NCBI GenBank assembly: GCA_028279825.1
Contig: JANQNA010000001.1
Span: forward strand, 57,681 to 121,680
Direction: 5' to 3'
DNA length: 64,000 nt
Origin: an archaeon
GTDB taxonomy: Archaea; Aenigmatarchaeota; Aenigmatarchaeia; GW2011-AR5
Below, in pieces: positions 1 to 7,961 of this stretch; position 1 is the stretch's first letter, and each line of letters begins with the position of its first letter. The position numbers and the translations under genes were made by a program. The notes beneath the pieces are model-generated. The model was not told the DNA's origin. It saw only the letters and a list, made by a program, of their open reading frames with translations, and did no database searches.

Positions 1-316
1 GTGCCGCGTCGTATAGAAGGTAAACTTTCTTTTTGGATTCTCCTAAGAGAAATCCTGACTCAAAACCAATACCGAAAGATGAGCCCGAGACCTCTGCAAT
101 GAACACGTCACACTCTTTTATCCATTTCATGTCCCGCTCAAATACATACTCAGGTGATTTCATTCCTTCCTCTATGCGTACATGGTCTGACAACAAGTGC
201 TTTGTAAGAATTCTGTGGCCTCTCTGCTCAAGCATCATGGCTATCGTCTTAACAAGTTCTAGCTTTTCACGGCTTCCTACAACGGTGAACCCTAGATAAA
301 CTTTCTGACTTTTCAT
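1..316 (-). CDS. DNPH1/RCL-like deoxynucleotide N-hydrolase, partial (C-terminus cut by window edge)
   Basis: My reverse-strand translation gives an open frame beginning MKSQKVYLGFTVVGSRE and running off the left edge after about 105 codons. It has the nucleoside 2-deoxyribosyltransferase-like pattern of DNPH1/RCL: a first strand plus G-S-R loop, then ERDMKWI, then AEVSGSSFGIGFESG, which matches the family's A-E-V-x-x-x-S-x-G-x-G-x-E segment with the catalytic Glu. Family members hydrolyse the N-glycosidic bond of deoxynucleoside monophosphates. The ATG overlaps the folA stop (TAATG), so it is the third gene of a thyA-folA operon. A dNMP hydrolase there would limit or recycle deoxynucleotides. 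The family call is good; substrate preference is unknown. Confidence 0.72.
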   Translation of the reverse strand, partial: MKSQKVYLGFTVVGSREKLELVKTIAMMLEQRGHRILTKHLLSDHVRIEEGMKSPEYVFERDMKWIKECDVFIAEVSGSSFGIGFESGFLLGESKKKVYLLYDAA

Positions 317-786
317 TAAAACAACCTTTGTTTCACATACGTAATGAACGTGAATCCTTCGTGAACATCATGAGTTGCTTCTACCCAGACTACTTTTCCT
401 TTCATGCTAGGAAAGAAAGTATCGCCATCAACTTCTTTGTGCACTTTTGTCATTTCTATCCTGTCTGCTATCGGCAGTGCTTTTTCATAAACACTTTGCC
501 CACCTATAACAAACGTCGTCTTGTCTTTACAATACTCAACAGCTTCTTCAAAAGAATGGAAAACCTTCACGCCCTCCGGTTTAAAGTCAGTATTTCTGGT
601 TATAACTATATTCTCCCTTCCATCCAGAGGCTTTCCGAGAGACTCAAATGTTTTACGTCCCATAAGCACAGTATTGCCCATTGTCAAAGTCCGGAATCTC
701 TTGAGATCTTCAGGAATGTGCCATGGTATCTTGCCGTCCTTCCCTATCACATTGTTTTCAGAAATCGCAACAATTATGATAATCAT
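316..786 (-). CDS. folA: Dihydrofolate reductase
   Basis: 156 residues, the normal DHFR length. It reduces dihydrofolate to tetrahydrofolate with NADPH in the cytosol, regenerating the cofactor that ThyA oxidises. Visible motifs are N-terminal VAISENNVIGKDG, then IPWHIPEDLKRF at about 20-31 with the acidic active-site residue (E26/D27), the NADPH-binding MGRKTFES near 41-48, and FVIGGQSVYE near 91. The start overlaps the thyA stop (ATGA), which implies translational coupling. The stop overlaps the start of the downstream DNPH1-like gene. Many archaea lack DHFR and use other C1 carriers, so this gene suggests folate-based dTMP synthesis. Confidence 0.95.
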   Translation of the reverse strand: MIIIIVAISENNVIGKDGKIPWHIPEDLKRFRTLTMGNTVLMGRKTFESLGKPLDGRENIVITRNTDFKPEGVKVFHSFEEAVEYCKDKTTFVIGGQSVYEKALPIADRIEMTKVHKEVDGDTFFPSMKGKVVWVEATHDVHEGFTFITYVKQRLF

Positions 787-1646
787 ACAGCCATCGCCGC
801 CTTTATTGGTGGATGGTGTTCGTAACCGTCTAAACGAATGTCGCTCATCTTGAAATCTTCAAGATTCTTTACGTCAGGATTAAGCCATAGTTTCGGAAGC
901 GGCAGCGGCTCTCTCTTTAACTGTTCTTTGACCTGGGAAAAATGGTTGTGATAAACATGCGTGTCTCCCAGAACAATAACGCAATCTTTTGGCTTCAGCC
1001 CTGTAACTTGTGCCACCATTGAAAGTAACAAAGAATAGGATGCTATATTGAACGGTACACCAAGAAACATGTCCGCGCTTCTCTGGTACATCTGCAGAGA
1101 AAGTTCACCGTTAGCCGAAAAGAACTGGAATAAAATATGACACGGGCACAATGCAGCTTTTGGCGACTGCTGTTCATCGTAATCCAGCTCGCCAGGATGC
1201 CATGCTGAAACTATCAATCTTCTTTTGTAAGACTCTTTTCCTTTAAGTTTTTCAATAATGTTTGCTATCTGGTCTATAGTCCCTCCATGGCTTTGCCATG
1301 AACGCCATTGTACACCATAAATCCTTCCGACATCACCGTCGAATTCCGCATGCGGCTTCCAGTAGTCTGCCTGGGCGTTGGCAGTCCATATTGTCTTGCC
1401 TCCATCGCGTGACCCATGCATAATCTCAGCAAGCCGCCTTTCATCGTTGGATCCTTCAATAAACCATAACAATTCCGATACAACGGATTTCCATGCAAGC
1501 TTCTTGGTTGTGACAGCCGGGAAACCGCTGTTCATATCAAACCTCATCTGTGTTCCAAAAAGAGCCCTTGTACCAGTGCCTGTTCTGTCTTTACGATCTA
1601 CCCCTTTGTCGAGAATTTGCTGCATAGCATCAAGGTACTGGCGCAT
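783..1646 (-). CDS. thyA: Thymidylate synthase (ThyA type)
   Basis: Makes dTMP from dUMP and methylene-tetrahydrofolate. I start at 1646 (MRQYLDAMQQIL, 287 residues) because the 23 codons upstream read through the promoter and have no family counterpart. Conserved features are RTGTGT near 21-26, RRLIVSAWHP near 142-151, catalytic Cys169 in P-C-H, the phosphate-binding YQRSADMFLGVPFNIA and the C-terminal GDTHVYHNH. This is the classical folate-oxidising enzyme rather than flavin-dependent ThyX, which explains the coupled folA. A TATA-like sequence at 1666-1678 lies 20-30 bases before the ATG, so the transcript is probably leaderless. Confidence 0.95.
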   Translation of the reverse strand: MRQYLDAMQQILDKGVDRKDRTGTGTRALFGTQMRFDMNSGFPAVTTKKLAWKSVVSELLWFIEGSNDERRLAEIMHGSRDGGKTIWTANAQADYWKPHAEFDGDVGRIYGVQWRSWQSHGGTIDQIANIIEKLKGKESYKRRLIVSAWHPGELDYDEQQSPKAALCPCHILFQFFSANGELSLQMYQRSADMFLGVPFNIASYSLLLSMVAQVTGLKPKDCVIVLGDTHVYHNHFSQVKEQLKREPLPLPKLWLNPDVKNLEDFKMSDIRLDGYEHHPPIKAAMAV

Positions 1647-1665
1647 TACATAACATAGGAATAAA

Positions 1666-1678
1666 GATATAAAAATAC
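1666..1678. promoter_or_regulatory. Shared bidirectional TATA region
   Basis: The sequence gatataaaaatac lies 20-32 bases upstream of the thyA ATG (1646, minus) and 19-31 upstream of the ATG at 1697 (plus). The AT-rich core reads as a TATA box on both strands, and no other candidate lies in this 50-base divergent gap. Confidence 0.5.
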
Positions 1679-1696
1679 CACCATTAAGATATTGAC

Positions 1697-2056
1697 ATGG
1701 ATATGAAGAAATCAAAATGTGATGACGCAGAAGTAATCAATTGTGAGCACAAGGAAGAAGTAATGGATCCCGTTGGTTACTTTTTGATAAGAATAATTGA
1801 CGGCAAGCTAGAGGTTGGGCTTTGTTCATATGATGAAGTAAACGTAGTGAAAAAACGTTGGATTGGAGACAAACCACAGGACATTTATATGAGAATAGCC
1901 GAGGACCTGCCTGATATCAGGAAAGAACATATTGCTTATTTAGGCAAAGAACTTGCAAGGGCATGGATATGCATGAAGACAGATGTCAAATACATACAAG
2001 ACGGTAAAATGGACGGTACGTTCCAAGAAGCTGACATGTTAACAAAGAAGGACTAG
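1697..2056 (+). CDS. Conserved archaeal protein, DUF4346-like
   Basis: 119 residues without signal peptide or membrane segment. After a short polar N-terminus with two Cys, residues 24-100 read DPVGYFLIRI...GKLEVGLCSY...IYMRIAEDLPDIRKEHIAYLGKELARAWIC. This resembles the DUF4346 family (the 'DP-x-G-[FY]-F-x-I' strand and 'H-x-x-Y-L-G-[RK]-E-L-x-[KR]-A' helix), sometimes attached to MtrA-like or pterin proteins. I recognise the pattern from memory only. It is transcribed divergently from thyA, which loosely fits one-carbon or pterin metabolism. ATG at 1703 is an alternative start. Confidence 0.55.
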   Translation: MDMKKSKCDDAEVINCEHKEEVMDPVGYFLIRIIDGKLEVGLCSYDEVNVVKKRWIGDKPQDIYMRIAEDLPDIRKEHIAYLGKELARAWICMKTDVKYIQDGKMDGTFQEADMLTKKD

Positions 2057-2058
2057 TT

Positions 2059-3060
2059 TTATACGGCACAGCCGGCGGCAGTTGCAGCAGCAACACTGTC
2101 ATAACCAAAACCGGGTCCAGGTGATTGTGCACTTAGCTCTGTTTCACATTCAGCAGGTGGGTTGTTAAATGCGGCACAGATACCTGCCAGGTAGCTGGCT
2201 GAGCTTCTTCCTGCATTTGATTTTGCACCGTTTATAATCAGGGTTGGAGAACTGCCAACGCCATACTTTTCATTCAGTGTCTTGTCTGTGTTGAACAACG
2301 GGAATCTTTCGCTTAACCATGATTCAGTATCTTCCAGATTTGCTGTAATATCAAATTCCTCATCTGCTGCGGCATAGCATGTGGCAAGCATGTCAGTATC
2401 TACACCTGTCTCTTCGAGACATCTGGCGGAGTCAGAATCTTTCAAGAAACATGCCAGATAATCCAGGAACAAGTCCGGCTGCTCCTTCTGTATACAATAC
2501 TGTGCTAACTGTTCTTCAACTTCACCTGCATTAGGATGCATTGCATAATATACAAATCTCAGCTTGAAATCAATCTTGTCACCAAGTTCCCTGACTGCGG
2601 GCAGAATACCTTTTTCTGCCTGTGTTCCGTAAGGACAATGGCTCATAACAAACAGTTCAACCTCAGGTTTATCCGATTTAGGCACGCTGGTTGGTGCCGG
2701 TGTCGTTGGTTCAGGTTTCTCTACAGGAGTATCAGTTGGTATAGGTTGTGACAAAAATATCATTGAACCGTCTGTCGTTGAATAAATATTAGCCTCACTG
2801 CCCTGATACGTAGCTGTTATTTTCAGCAATCCGTTTTCCTCTTCCACCGAACCTAATGTTGCTGCTGTTCCTTCCTGTACGATATTGTCGTTTATGAAAT
2901 CAACAACCTGGTTTCCGACGGAACTTTTTTCTATAACAGTTGCTGCCGGTGTAAATAATACATAGCCGATGCCTATTCCGATTACGAGAAAAACAACGGA
3001 CGCGACTGCCGTTATAGCCATAGAACTTGATTTCTTGTGATGAACTTTGTGTTCTGCCAT
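2059..3060 (-). CDS. Membrane-anchored thioredoxin-fold oxidoreductase (CPYG)
   Basis: 333 residues from the ATG at 3060 (MAEHKVHHKKSSSM); an upstream in-frame start would extend through the promoter. A His/Lys-rich cytoplasmic head is followed by one transmembrane helix (about 14-35), a 75-residue domain, a Pro/Thr linker (PVEKPEPTTPAPTSVPK) and a thioredoxin-fold domain from about 135. Its active-site-like motif is C-P-Y-G in VELFVMSHCPYG, and a cis-Pro candidate lies in GVGSSPTLIING. Extra Cys pairs occur in the helical insert. It is probably an extracytoplasmic thiol-disulfide oxidoreductase. The acceptor-side Cys differs from a strict CxxC, so isomerase or binding roles remain open. Confidence 0.75.
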   Translation of the reverse strand: MAEHKVHHKKSSSMAITAVASVVFLVIGIGIGYVLFTPAATVIEKSSVGNQVVDFINDNIVQEGTAATLGSVEEENGLLKITATYQGSEANIYSTTDGSMIFLSQPIPTDTPVEKPEPTTPAPTSVPKSDKPEVELFVMSHCPYGTQAEKGILPAVRELGDKIDFKLRFVYYAMHPNAGEVEEQLAQYCIQKEQPDLFLDYLACFLKDSDSARCLEETGVDTDMLATCYAAADEEFDITANLEDTESWLSERFPLFNTDKTLNEKYGVGSSPTLIINGAKSNAGRSSASYLAGICAAFNNPPAECETELSAQSPGPGFGYDSVAAATAAGCAV

Positions 3061-3178
3061 GGTAATCAATAACAAAACACTGGGGACAAATCTTTTAATA
3101 GGTTTGTAATGACATAAACAGAAACCCGGCTGGAAAAACTGGGCGTTTATTTTAGCTGGGGTATTGGAAGGTGTAAAA

Positions 3179-3580
3179 ATGGCTTCATTCAAATTCGTAA
3201 TAAGTGACGGTAAAAAAAGCTACCAGGTAGAGAAAGACCAGAAAGATGCTCCTGTAATGGGCAAGAAAATAGGTGACAAACTGGACGGGTCTTTTCTTGG
3301 CCTGGACGGTTATGAATTAGAGGTAACGGGAGGGTCCGACAAAGACGGCTTTCCTATGAGGAACGACATAGAAGGACAGGTAAGAAAACGGTTTTTGGTA
3401 ACAAAGGATGTCGGGTTCCACACGGAAAAAAAAGGTCTTCGAAGAAGAAAAATGCTAAGAGGAAACTCAATATCCGATGACATTTCACAGATAAACTGTA
3501 AAGTAACAAAAAAGGGTGAAAAACCTTTAGAAGAGGTCTTCAAGAAAGAAGACAAACCTAAAGAGGAAAAAGGTGATTAA
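3179..3580 (+). CDS. rps6e: 30S ribosomal protein S6e
   Basis: 133 residues from the ATG at 3179, preceded by the SD gaaggtg. Family signature: MASFKFVISDGKKSYQVEKD, then IGDKLDGSFLGLDGYELEVTGGSDKDGFPMR, then the basic RKRFLVT...KKGLRRRKMLRGNSISDDISQIN. It is a structural protein of the small subunit. A short Lys/Glu tail follows the core. The stop overlaps the GTG start of aIF2-gamma by 8 bases, the usual archaeal S6e-aIF2-gamma neighbourhood. Confidence 0.95.
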   Translation: MASFKFVISDGKKSYQVEKDQKDAPVMGKKIGDKLDGSFLGLDGYELEVTGGSDKDGFPMRNDIEGQVRKRFLVTKDVGFHTEKKGLRRRKMLRGNSISDDISQINCKVTKKGEKPLEEVFKKEDKPKEEKGD

Positions 3581-4805
3581 TTTCGCTCAAACAAAGGAAA
3601 CAAAAAAATACTTACCAGAGGTAAATATAGGTTTAGTTGGACATGTAGATCATGGAAAAACATCGATGACACAGATTCTTACGGGAAAATGGACAGACAC
3701 GCACAGTGAAGAGATAAAACGTGGTATTACAATACGCTTGGGCTATGCAGATGCCACGTTCTATTACTGTGAAAAGTGTAAATCCTACACAAACGCAGCC
3801 AAATGCAACAAATGTTTTGAGGATGCAAAACCTTCCAGGGCTGTGTCATTCATAGACGCACCCGGACATGAAACATTGATGGCTACTGTTCTATCCGGCG
3901 CATCCCTCATGGACGGCGCGCTGTTAATAATATCAGCCGATGAAAAATGCCCGAGGCCGCAGACAGCAGAACACCTGAAGGCTTTGGATGTGGTTGGAAT
4001 AAACAAAATAATAATTGTGCAGAATAAAGTTGATTTGGTATCTGAAGACCAGGCAATTGCACATTACAAGCAGATAAAAGATTTTGTCAAGGGAACCGTT
4101 GCTGAGAATGCACCCATAATCCCTGTGAGCGCGATAAGCGGTGCCAACATTGACGTTTTGATTGAGGCAATAGAAAAAAATATAGTTACGCCAAAAAGGG
4201 ATCTGAAAAAAACTCCTAGATTCTACGTTGCAAGATCGTTTGACATAAACAAACCCGGCACACCTATAAACGATCTCAGGGGAAGTGTTGTCGGCGGTTC
4301 TTTAACACAGGGCTCGATAAAAACAGGGGACGAGCTGGAAATACGTCCAGGTGTTAAAGTGGAAGAAAAGTGGGTGCCACTCACAACGAAAACAATAGAA
4401 ACAATCAGATCCGGACAGAGAGTTAAGCAGGCAGAACCCGGAGGTCTTCTTGCGATACAGACTGATATTGATCCTGCTCTTTCAAGAGGCGACGGTCTTG
4501 TTGGCAATATAGTCGGTTTCAAGGATAAGATGCCGCCTACATTCGAGGAGCTAAAACTGGATGTGACAATGTTTGATCACGTTATCGGCGTTTCGGGCAA
4601 CCAGAAAATTAATCCCATGAAAGCGGGCGACGTCGTGATGCTCACCGTTGCAATAGCAAAAACAGTTGGTGTGGTTGTTTCCAGTGGAAAGAAAGTTCAG
4701 CTGAAACTTAAACTGCCTGTATGCGCGGACAAGGGGGAGAGAGTTGCTCTTTCAATGCAGGTTGGCGGCAGATGGCACCTTGTCGGTTACGGGATAATAA
4801 ACTAG
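3573..4805 (+). CDS. eif2g: Translation initiation factor aIF2 subunit gamma
   Basis: 410 residues. The GTPase core of aIF2 carries initiator Met-tRNA to the ribosome. G1 is GHVDHGKTSM near 23-32, switch I contains RGITIRLGYAD, a zinc knuckle is formed by CEKC (about 69-72) and CNKC (about 80-83), G3 is DAPGHE, G4 NKVD and G5 SAISG. Two beta-barrel domains follow (KPGTPINDLRGSVVGGSLTQG and SRGDGLVGNIVG). The only start in reach is a GTG lying inside the AAGGTGAT motif at the end of S6e, so initiation may be coupled or leaderless. No frame disruption is visible. Confidence 0.96.
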   Translation: MINFAQTKETKKYLPEVNIGLVGHVDHGKTSMTQILTGKWTDTHSEEIKRGITIRLGYADATFYYCEKCKSYTNAAKCNKCFEDAKPSRAVSFIDAPGHETLMATVLSGASLMDGALLIISADEKCPRPQTAEHLKALDVVGINKIIIVQNKVDLVSEDQAIAHYKQIKDFVKGTVAENAPIIPVSAISGANIDVLIEAIEKNIVTPKRDLKKTPRFYVARSFDINKPGTPINDLRGSVVGGSLTQGSIKTGDELEIRPGVKVEEKWVPLTTKTIETIRSGQRVKQAEPGGLLAIQTDIDPALSRGDGLVGNIVGFKDKMPPTFEELKLDVTMFDHVIGVSGNQKINPMKAGDVVMLTVAIAKTVGVVVSSGKKVQLKLKLPVCADKGERVALSMQVGGRWHLVGYGIIN

Positions 4806-5572
4806 GCCAATGCTGCTTCTATTGATTGTCTGAAGACGGAGAAAGGCTGTGCGCCCGATACTCTAATATCGTTGATAAAGAACATTGGTGTTGAAGATAC
4901 GCCCATTCTTTGTGCCTCTTCCTTATCGCGGTTAACCCTATCGGCCATTACACCTGAGTCTAAACAAGAGTTGAACTGTTCAGCGTCAAGACCAAGCTCT
5001 TCGGCATAATTCTTCAAAGCAGGTACAAACAAATTATTTGGGTTCTCAAATAATTTGTCGTGCATCTCCCAGAACTTGCCCTGATCACCGGCGCATTCAG
5101 TTGCCTCGGCGGCTTTCTGTGCGTACGGATGGCTAGGCAACGGGAAATGTTTGAATATTAACTTGGCTGTTCCGTTTTCAACGTATTCCTGGATTATCGA
5201 CGGTGCTGTTTCTGTGGCAAATCTAGCACAGAACGGGCACTCGAAGTCGGAAAATTCTATTATTGTAACAGGTGCATCCTCTGATCCCAGCAGATTATCA
5301 CCGTCAACCGTAACTGGTATGTACGGTGCAGGTTGTATTGAGATTACTGCATAAACAATACCGACCAAAGCAACGACAGCAACTACTAACAATGCGTATC
5401 GTTTCATTTTACGATTCTTTGCATGTTTGTTCTCTACCGTCTTTTCTTCCTGCTTTTGCTGTTTCTTCATCTCTTTTCTTTCGTGTTTACTGGGACCGTG
5501 CTTGTCCATGTTATGCTGGTCGAGCCCTTCCTGTGCAGAAAATTCCTTGCCGCACTTTTCACACTTAAACAT
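4802..5572 (-). CDS. C2H2 zinc finger - transmembrane - DsbA-like thioredoxin fusion
   Basis: 256 residues. Residues 1-25 form a classical C2H2 finger (C4-x2-C7-x12-H20-x4-H25) with the usual F and L core positions. A strongly basic/charged coil (30-55) and one transmembrane helix (about 57-77) follow. From about 88 there is a DsbA/DSBA-type domain: VTIIEFSDFECPFCARF (CPFC active site), the helical insert with AEATECAGDQGKFWEMHDKLF, and the cis-Pro loop STPMFF. The finger lies on the cytoplasmic side and the oxidoreductase outside. It would oxidise or isomerise exported protein thiols. The 3' end overlaps aIF2-gamma by 4 bases in convergent orientation, and the gene leads a group with the next two thiol proteins. 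Confidence 0.85.
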   Translation of the reverse strand: MFKCEKCGKEFSAQEGLDQHNMDKHGPSKHERKEMKKQQKQEEKTVENKHAKNRKMKRYALLVVAVVALVGIVYAVISIQPAPYIPVTVDGDNLLGSEDAPVTIIEFSDFECPFCARFATETAPSIIQEYVENGTAKLIFKHFPLPSHPYAQKAAEATECAGDQGKFWEMHDKLFENPNNLFVPALKNYAEELGLDAEQFNSCLDSGVMADRVNRDKEEAQRMGVSSTPMFFINDIRVSGAQPFSVFRQSIEAALA

Positions 5573-5580
5573 TTACTCAC

Positions 5581-6354
5581 CTAGGTTGAAACAACAAGCC
5601 TTCCAGTTTCCAGATTCTTGTAAATGGCATTCAGCTGTGTAAGATTCCGGAAAACCATGTAACCGTCTTCTTCAATTGTGCCTACACCATCCCATAACTG
5701 CATAAGACCGGGATATACATTAGCGTCATCTGAAACTATAACCGTAGGGATTTTTGTGATATTGTACCTGTTTAAAAATTCCTTGCCGAGAGGTGAATTT
5801 ACGTCAATGATCACTTCCCTGTCCACAAAAACACCAAAGTTTATTGATAAAATTGAACGGTGAAGGAATACATCATAACACTGGTCACAGGTGCTGTCAT
5901 TAATGTACGCAAGGTCCACAAGGCCAACTATTCCTTCAGACAGATTTCTGAACGGTGGTTGTCTTACAGATAAAGCATAAGATCCGTCTATCTCGCTGGA
6001 ATTTAACCTGGTTAAAACACCGGTAATATTCGGATAATCAATAATATCCTGAGAAAACACAACGGCCGGTACGGTTTGTAAACCAAAATTGTTTATCAGC
6101 CTTTGCCCTTCACCGGAATCGTACTCAACAGTTGTCTCCCTGCCTACAACCATTCCGGATGCCTCAAACACCTGGACAATGACATCTTCTGAAGAGCATA
6201 TTTCACAGGAAGAATCAACTATGTGCGTGACATCAACCTTTGTTGGCGTTTTCTGGGACATTAACGTTATCATGGCAACCGCCGCAACGGCAACTATCAC
6301 CAGTGCAACTACGAGAACTATCATGTATTTGTCGCCTGAATAACTCTTGCTCAT
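5581..6354 (-). CDS. Membrane-anchored protein with two thioredoxin-like domains
   Basis: 257 residues. A short N-terminus and one transmembrane helix (about 10-31) precede two similar thioredoxin-like halves. The first has SSCEICSSEDV and the cis-Pro-like loop LQTVPAVVFS. The second has STCDQCYDVF and ITKIPTVIVSDD. Each has a CxxC at the start of the first helix but lacks the WCGPC-type context, and the interdomain region is reminiscent of DsbA-like or peroxiredoxin reductase folds. It probably acts outside the membrane with the flanking DsbA proteins. I do not recognise a named family; electron relay between partners is a guess. Confidence 0.65.
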   Translation of the reverse strand: MSKSYSGDKYMIVLVVALVIVAVAAVAMITLMSQKTPTKVDVTHIVDSSCEICSSEDVIVQVFEASGMVVGRETTVEYDSGEGQRLINNFGLQTVPAVVFSQDIIDYPNITGVLTRLNSSEIDGSYALSVRQPPFRNLSEGIVGLVDLAYINDSTCDQCYDVFLHRSILSINFGVFVDREVIIDVNSPLGKEFLNRYNITKIPTVIVSDDANVYPGLMQLWDGVGTIEEDGYMVFRNLTQLNAIYKNLETGRLVVST

Positions 6355-6395
6355 GTCTATCCCTAATAAAAATTTGAAAGAAAGAATTAAAAGGC

Positions 6396-7139
6396 TTAAT
6401 TTGACAGCTCTGCATCAATCACCGGCTTTATTGCTGAATAAGGCTGTGCACCGACAATTTTCGTGTAGCCCTTTTCAGGACTGCCGATAAACAGAGTTGG
6501 TGTTCCGCTTACTCCTGCTTCTACACCGTCCTGCATGTCATCCGCAACTTCCTGGGCGTATTTCTGTGAATCAAGACAGCTGTTGAATGAAGCTGTGTCA
6601 AGACCCAGTTCTTCGGCCCACGCTTTATAGTTTTCTGTGTTCAGTGACTGCTGGTTTTCGAATATCTTGTCGTGATACTCAAAGTATTTGTCCTGGTCAC
6701 CTGCACATTCTGCTGCAATGGCTGCTGGTGTTGCCTGAGGATGGAACTGCAGAGGAAAGTCTCTGTATACAAACTTTACCTTTCCTGTGTCGACATAGTC
6801 AGCTTTTATCTGCACCAATGTCTGTTCATAGAACCTTCCACAGAACGGGCACTCGAAGTCGGAAAATTCTATTATAGTGACTTCTGCATCCTCGTTACCA
6901 AGCACATGGTCGTCATCTGCAGATACCTGCACGCGACTTGGTGCAGCTGGCTGAGTAGGCTGTGTTGGTTGCTGCGGTGCTTGTGGTGCCTGCGGTGTTG
7001 GTTGTTGAACCTCTCTTACTTCTGTTGTTGTGGTACCAGAACCACCAAGGATAAATCCTGTGGTGAAAGAGAAACCAACTGCCAACAGCACTACAACCGT
7101 CAGGAGTTTGTTTATCGTTTTCTGTTTTTCTTCAGTCAT
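6396..7139 (-). CDS. DsbA-family thioredoxin-fold protein, membrane anchored
   Basis: 247 residues from ATG 7139 (MTEEKQKTINKLL). One transmembrane segment (about 10-31) is followed by a Pro/Gln/Thr-rich linker (about 40-65) and a DsbA domain: DHVLGNEDAEVTIIEFSDFECPFCGRF with CPFC, the helical insert (AAECAGDQDKYFEYHDKIFENQ) and the cis-Pro loop GTPTLFIG. It is close in sequence to the zinc-finger DsbA at 4802-5572 (shared SDFECPFC and ECAGDQ), so the two are paralogs. The active site faces outside. Upstream in-frame ATG codons at 7154 and 7196 are less likely because they read into the promoter. Confidence 0.85.
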   Translation of the reverse strand: MTEEKQKTINKLLTVVVLLAVGFSFTTGFILGGSGTTTTEVREVQQPTPQAPQAPQQPTQPTQPAAPSRVQVSADDDHVLGNEDAEVTIIEFSDFECPFCGRFYEQTLVQIKADYVDTGKVKFVYRDFPLQFHPQATPAAIAAECAGDQDKYFEYHDKIFENQQSLNTENYKAWAEELGLDTASFNSCLDSQKYAQEVADDMQDGVEAGVSGTPTLFIGSPEKGYTKIVGAQPYSAIKPVIDAELSN

Positions 7140-7232
7140 TATAATACTATACATGAAACACCATATCATGCATTGGGTGAAACCAGTTTCATCCAAATCA
7201 ACTGTTTTATACGATCGTTACCAATTCTGTAT

Positions 7233-7928
7233 ATGAAACGCTTATGGGAGATAGACTTTCTACGCGGGCTTGCGATCGTCCTAATGGTAATTTTTAACTA
7301 TTCGTTTGCCCTGAAGTATCTGAATATTCATTTACTAACAACTGGCGAACTATACTGGTGGGTATTCCCACGTTTCATTGCTTCTATGTTTATTTTTATC
7401 GTGGGTGTCTCAATAGTACTCAGCAGCCCTAAAAAGAATTATATTAAATACTTAAACCGCGGACTTAAGCTGTTTTTTCTGGGAATTCTGATAACAATAG
7501 CGACCTTCCTGTACGTTCCGCAGGACACAATATGGTTCGGAATACTGCATTTTATCGGCCTAAGCGTGATACTGGGACCTCTATTCCTAAAAGCCAGTGA
7601 GAGAGTACTACTCCTTTCAGCATTAGTATCTATGCTTACAGGATACTATCTGAATAGTTTTACATTTGACTTTCCATGGCTATTGTGGTTAGGATTTATA
7701 CCCATGGGTTTTTCAACATTAGATTACTTTCCCTTCTTCCCGTGGTTCAGTCTTGTTTTAGTGGGAATGTTTTTCGGAAGAGTCATGTACAAGGATAAGA
7801 AACAGTTTAAACCAAAAATGTTTAGGGGTTCAAGCATACTTTCTTTTATGGGCCGGCACTCTTTACTGATATACGTGTTACACCAGCCAATACTGCTTGG
7901 GTTGTTGTACGTTATGGGAATACTTTAA
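7233..7928 (+). CDS. Multi-pass membrane protein, DUF1624/acyltransferase-like
   Basis: 231 residues from ATG 7233 (MKRLWEIDFLRGLAIVLMV). A TATA-like ttttatacga lies about 20-28 bases upstream. The opening W-E-[IV]-D-x-x-R-G-[LI]-A-[IV]-x-x-M matches DUF1624, related to heparan-alpha-glucosaminide N-acetyltransferase (the E-x-D-x-x-R-G signature). About seven hydrophobic helices follow, and near the end is the family-like FMGRHSLLIYVLHQPILLGLLY. Members acylate sugars or cell-surface polymers across the membrane. Substrate and donor cannot be deduced here. The frame stays open far upstream, but that portion is antisense to the DsbA gene. Confidence 0.75.
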   Translation: MKRLWEIDFLRGLAIVLMVIFNYSFALKYLNIHLLTTGELYWWVFPRFIASMFIFIVGVSIVLSSPKKNYIKYLNRGLKLFFLGILITIATFLYVPQDTIWFGILHFIGLSVILGPLFLKASERVLLLSALVSMLTGYYLNSFTFDFPWLLWLGFIPMGFSTLDYFPFFPWFSLVLVGMFFGRVMYKDKKQFKPKMFRGSSILSFMGRHSLLIYVLHQPILLGLLYVMGIL

Positions 7929-7961
7929 AGCATATGCCATCAAATATGATTAGGTGATTAC

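Noticed and set aside
33..299. 88-codon plus-strand frame at the left end
   Set aside because: It is the shadow of the DNPH1-like gene on the other strand; the reverse frame has the family motifs and overlaps the folA stop correctly.
6672..7232. Long plus-strand extension of the DUF1624-like gene
   Set aside because: The extra 187 codons are antisense to the DsbA gene and Cys/Trp-rich; the family start is MKRLWEIDFLRG at 7233.
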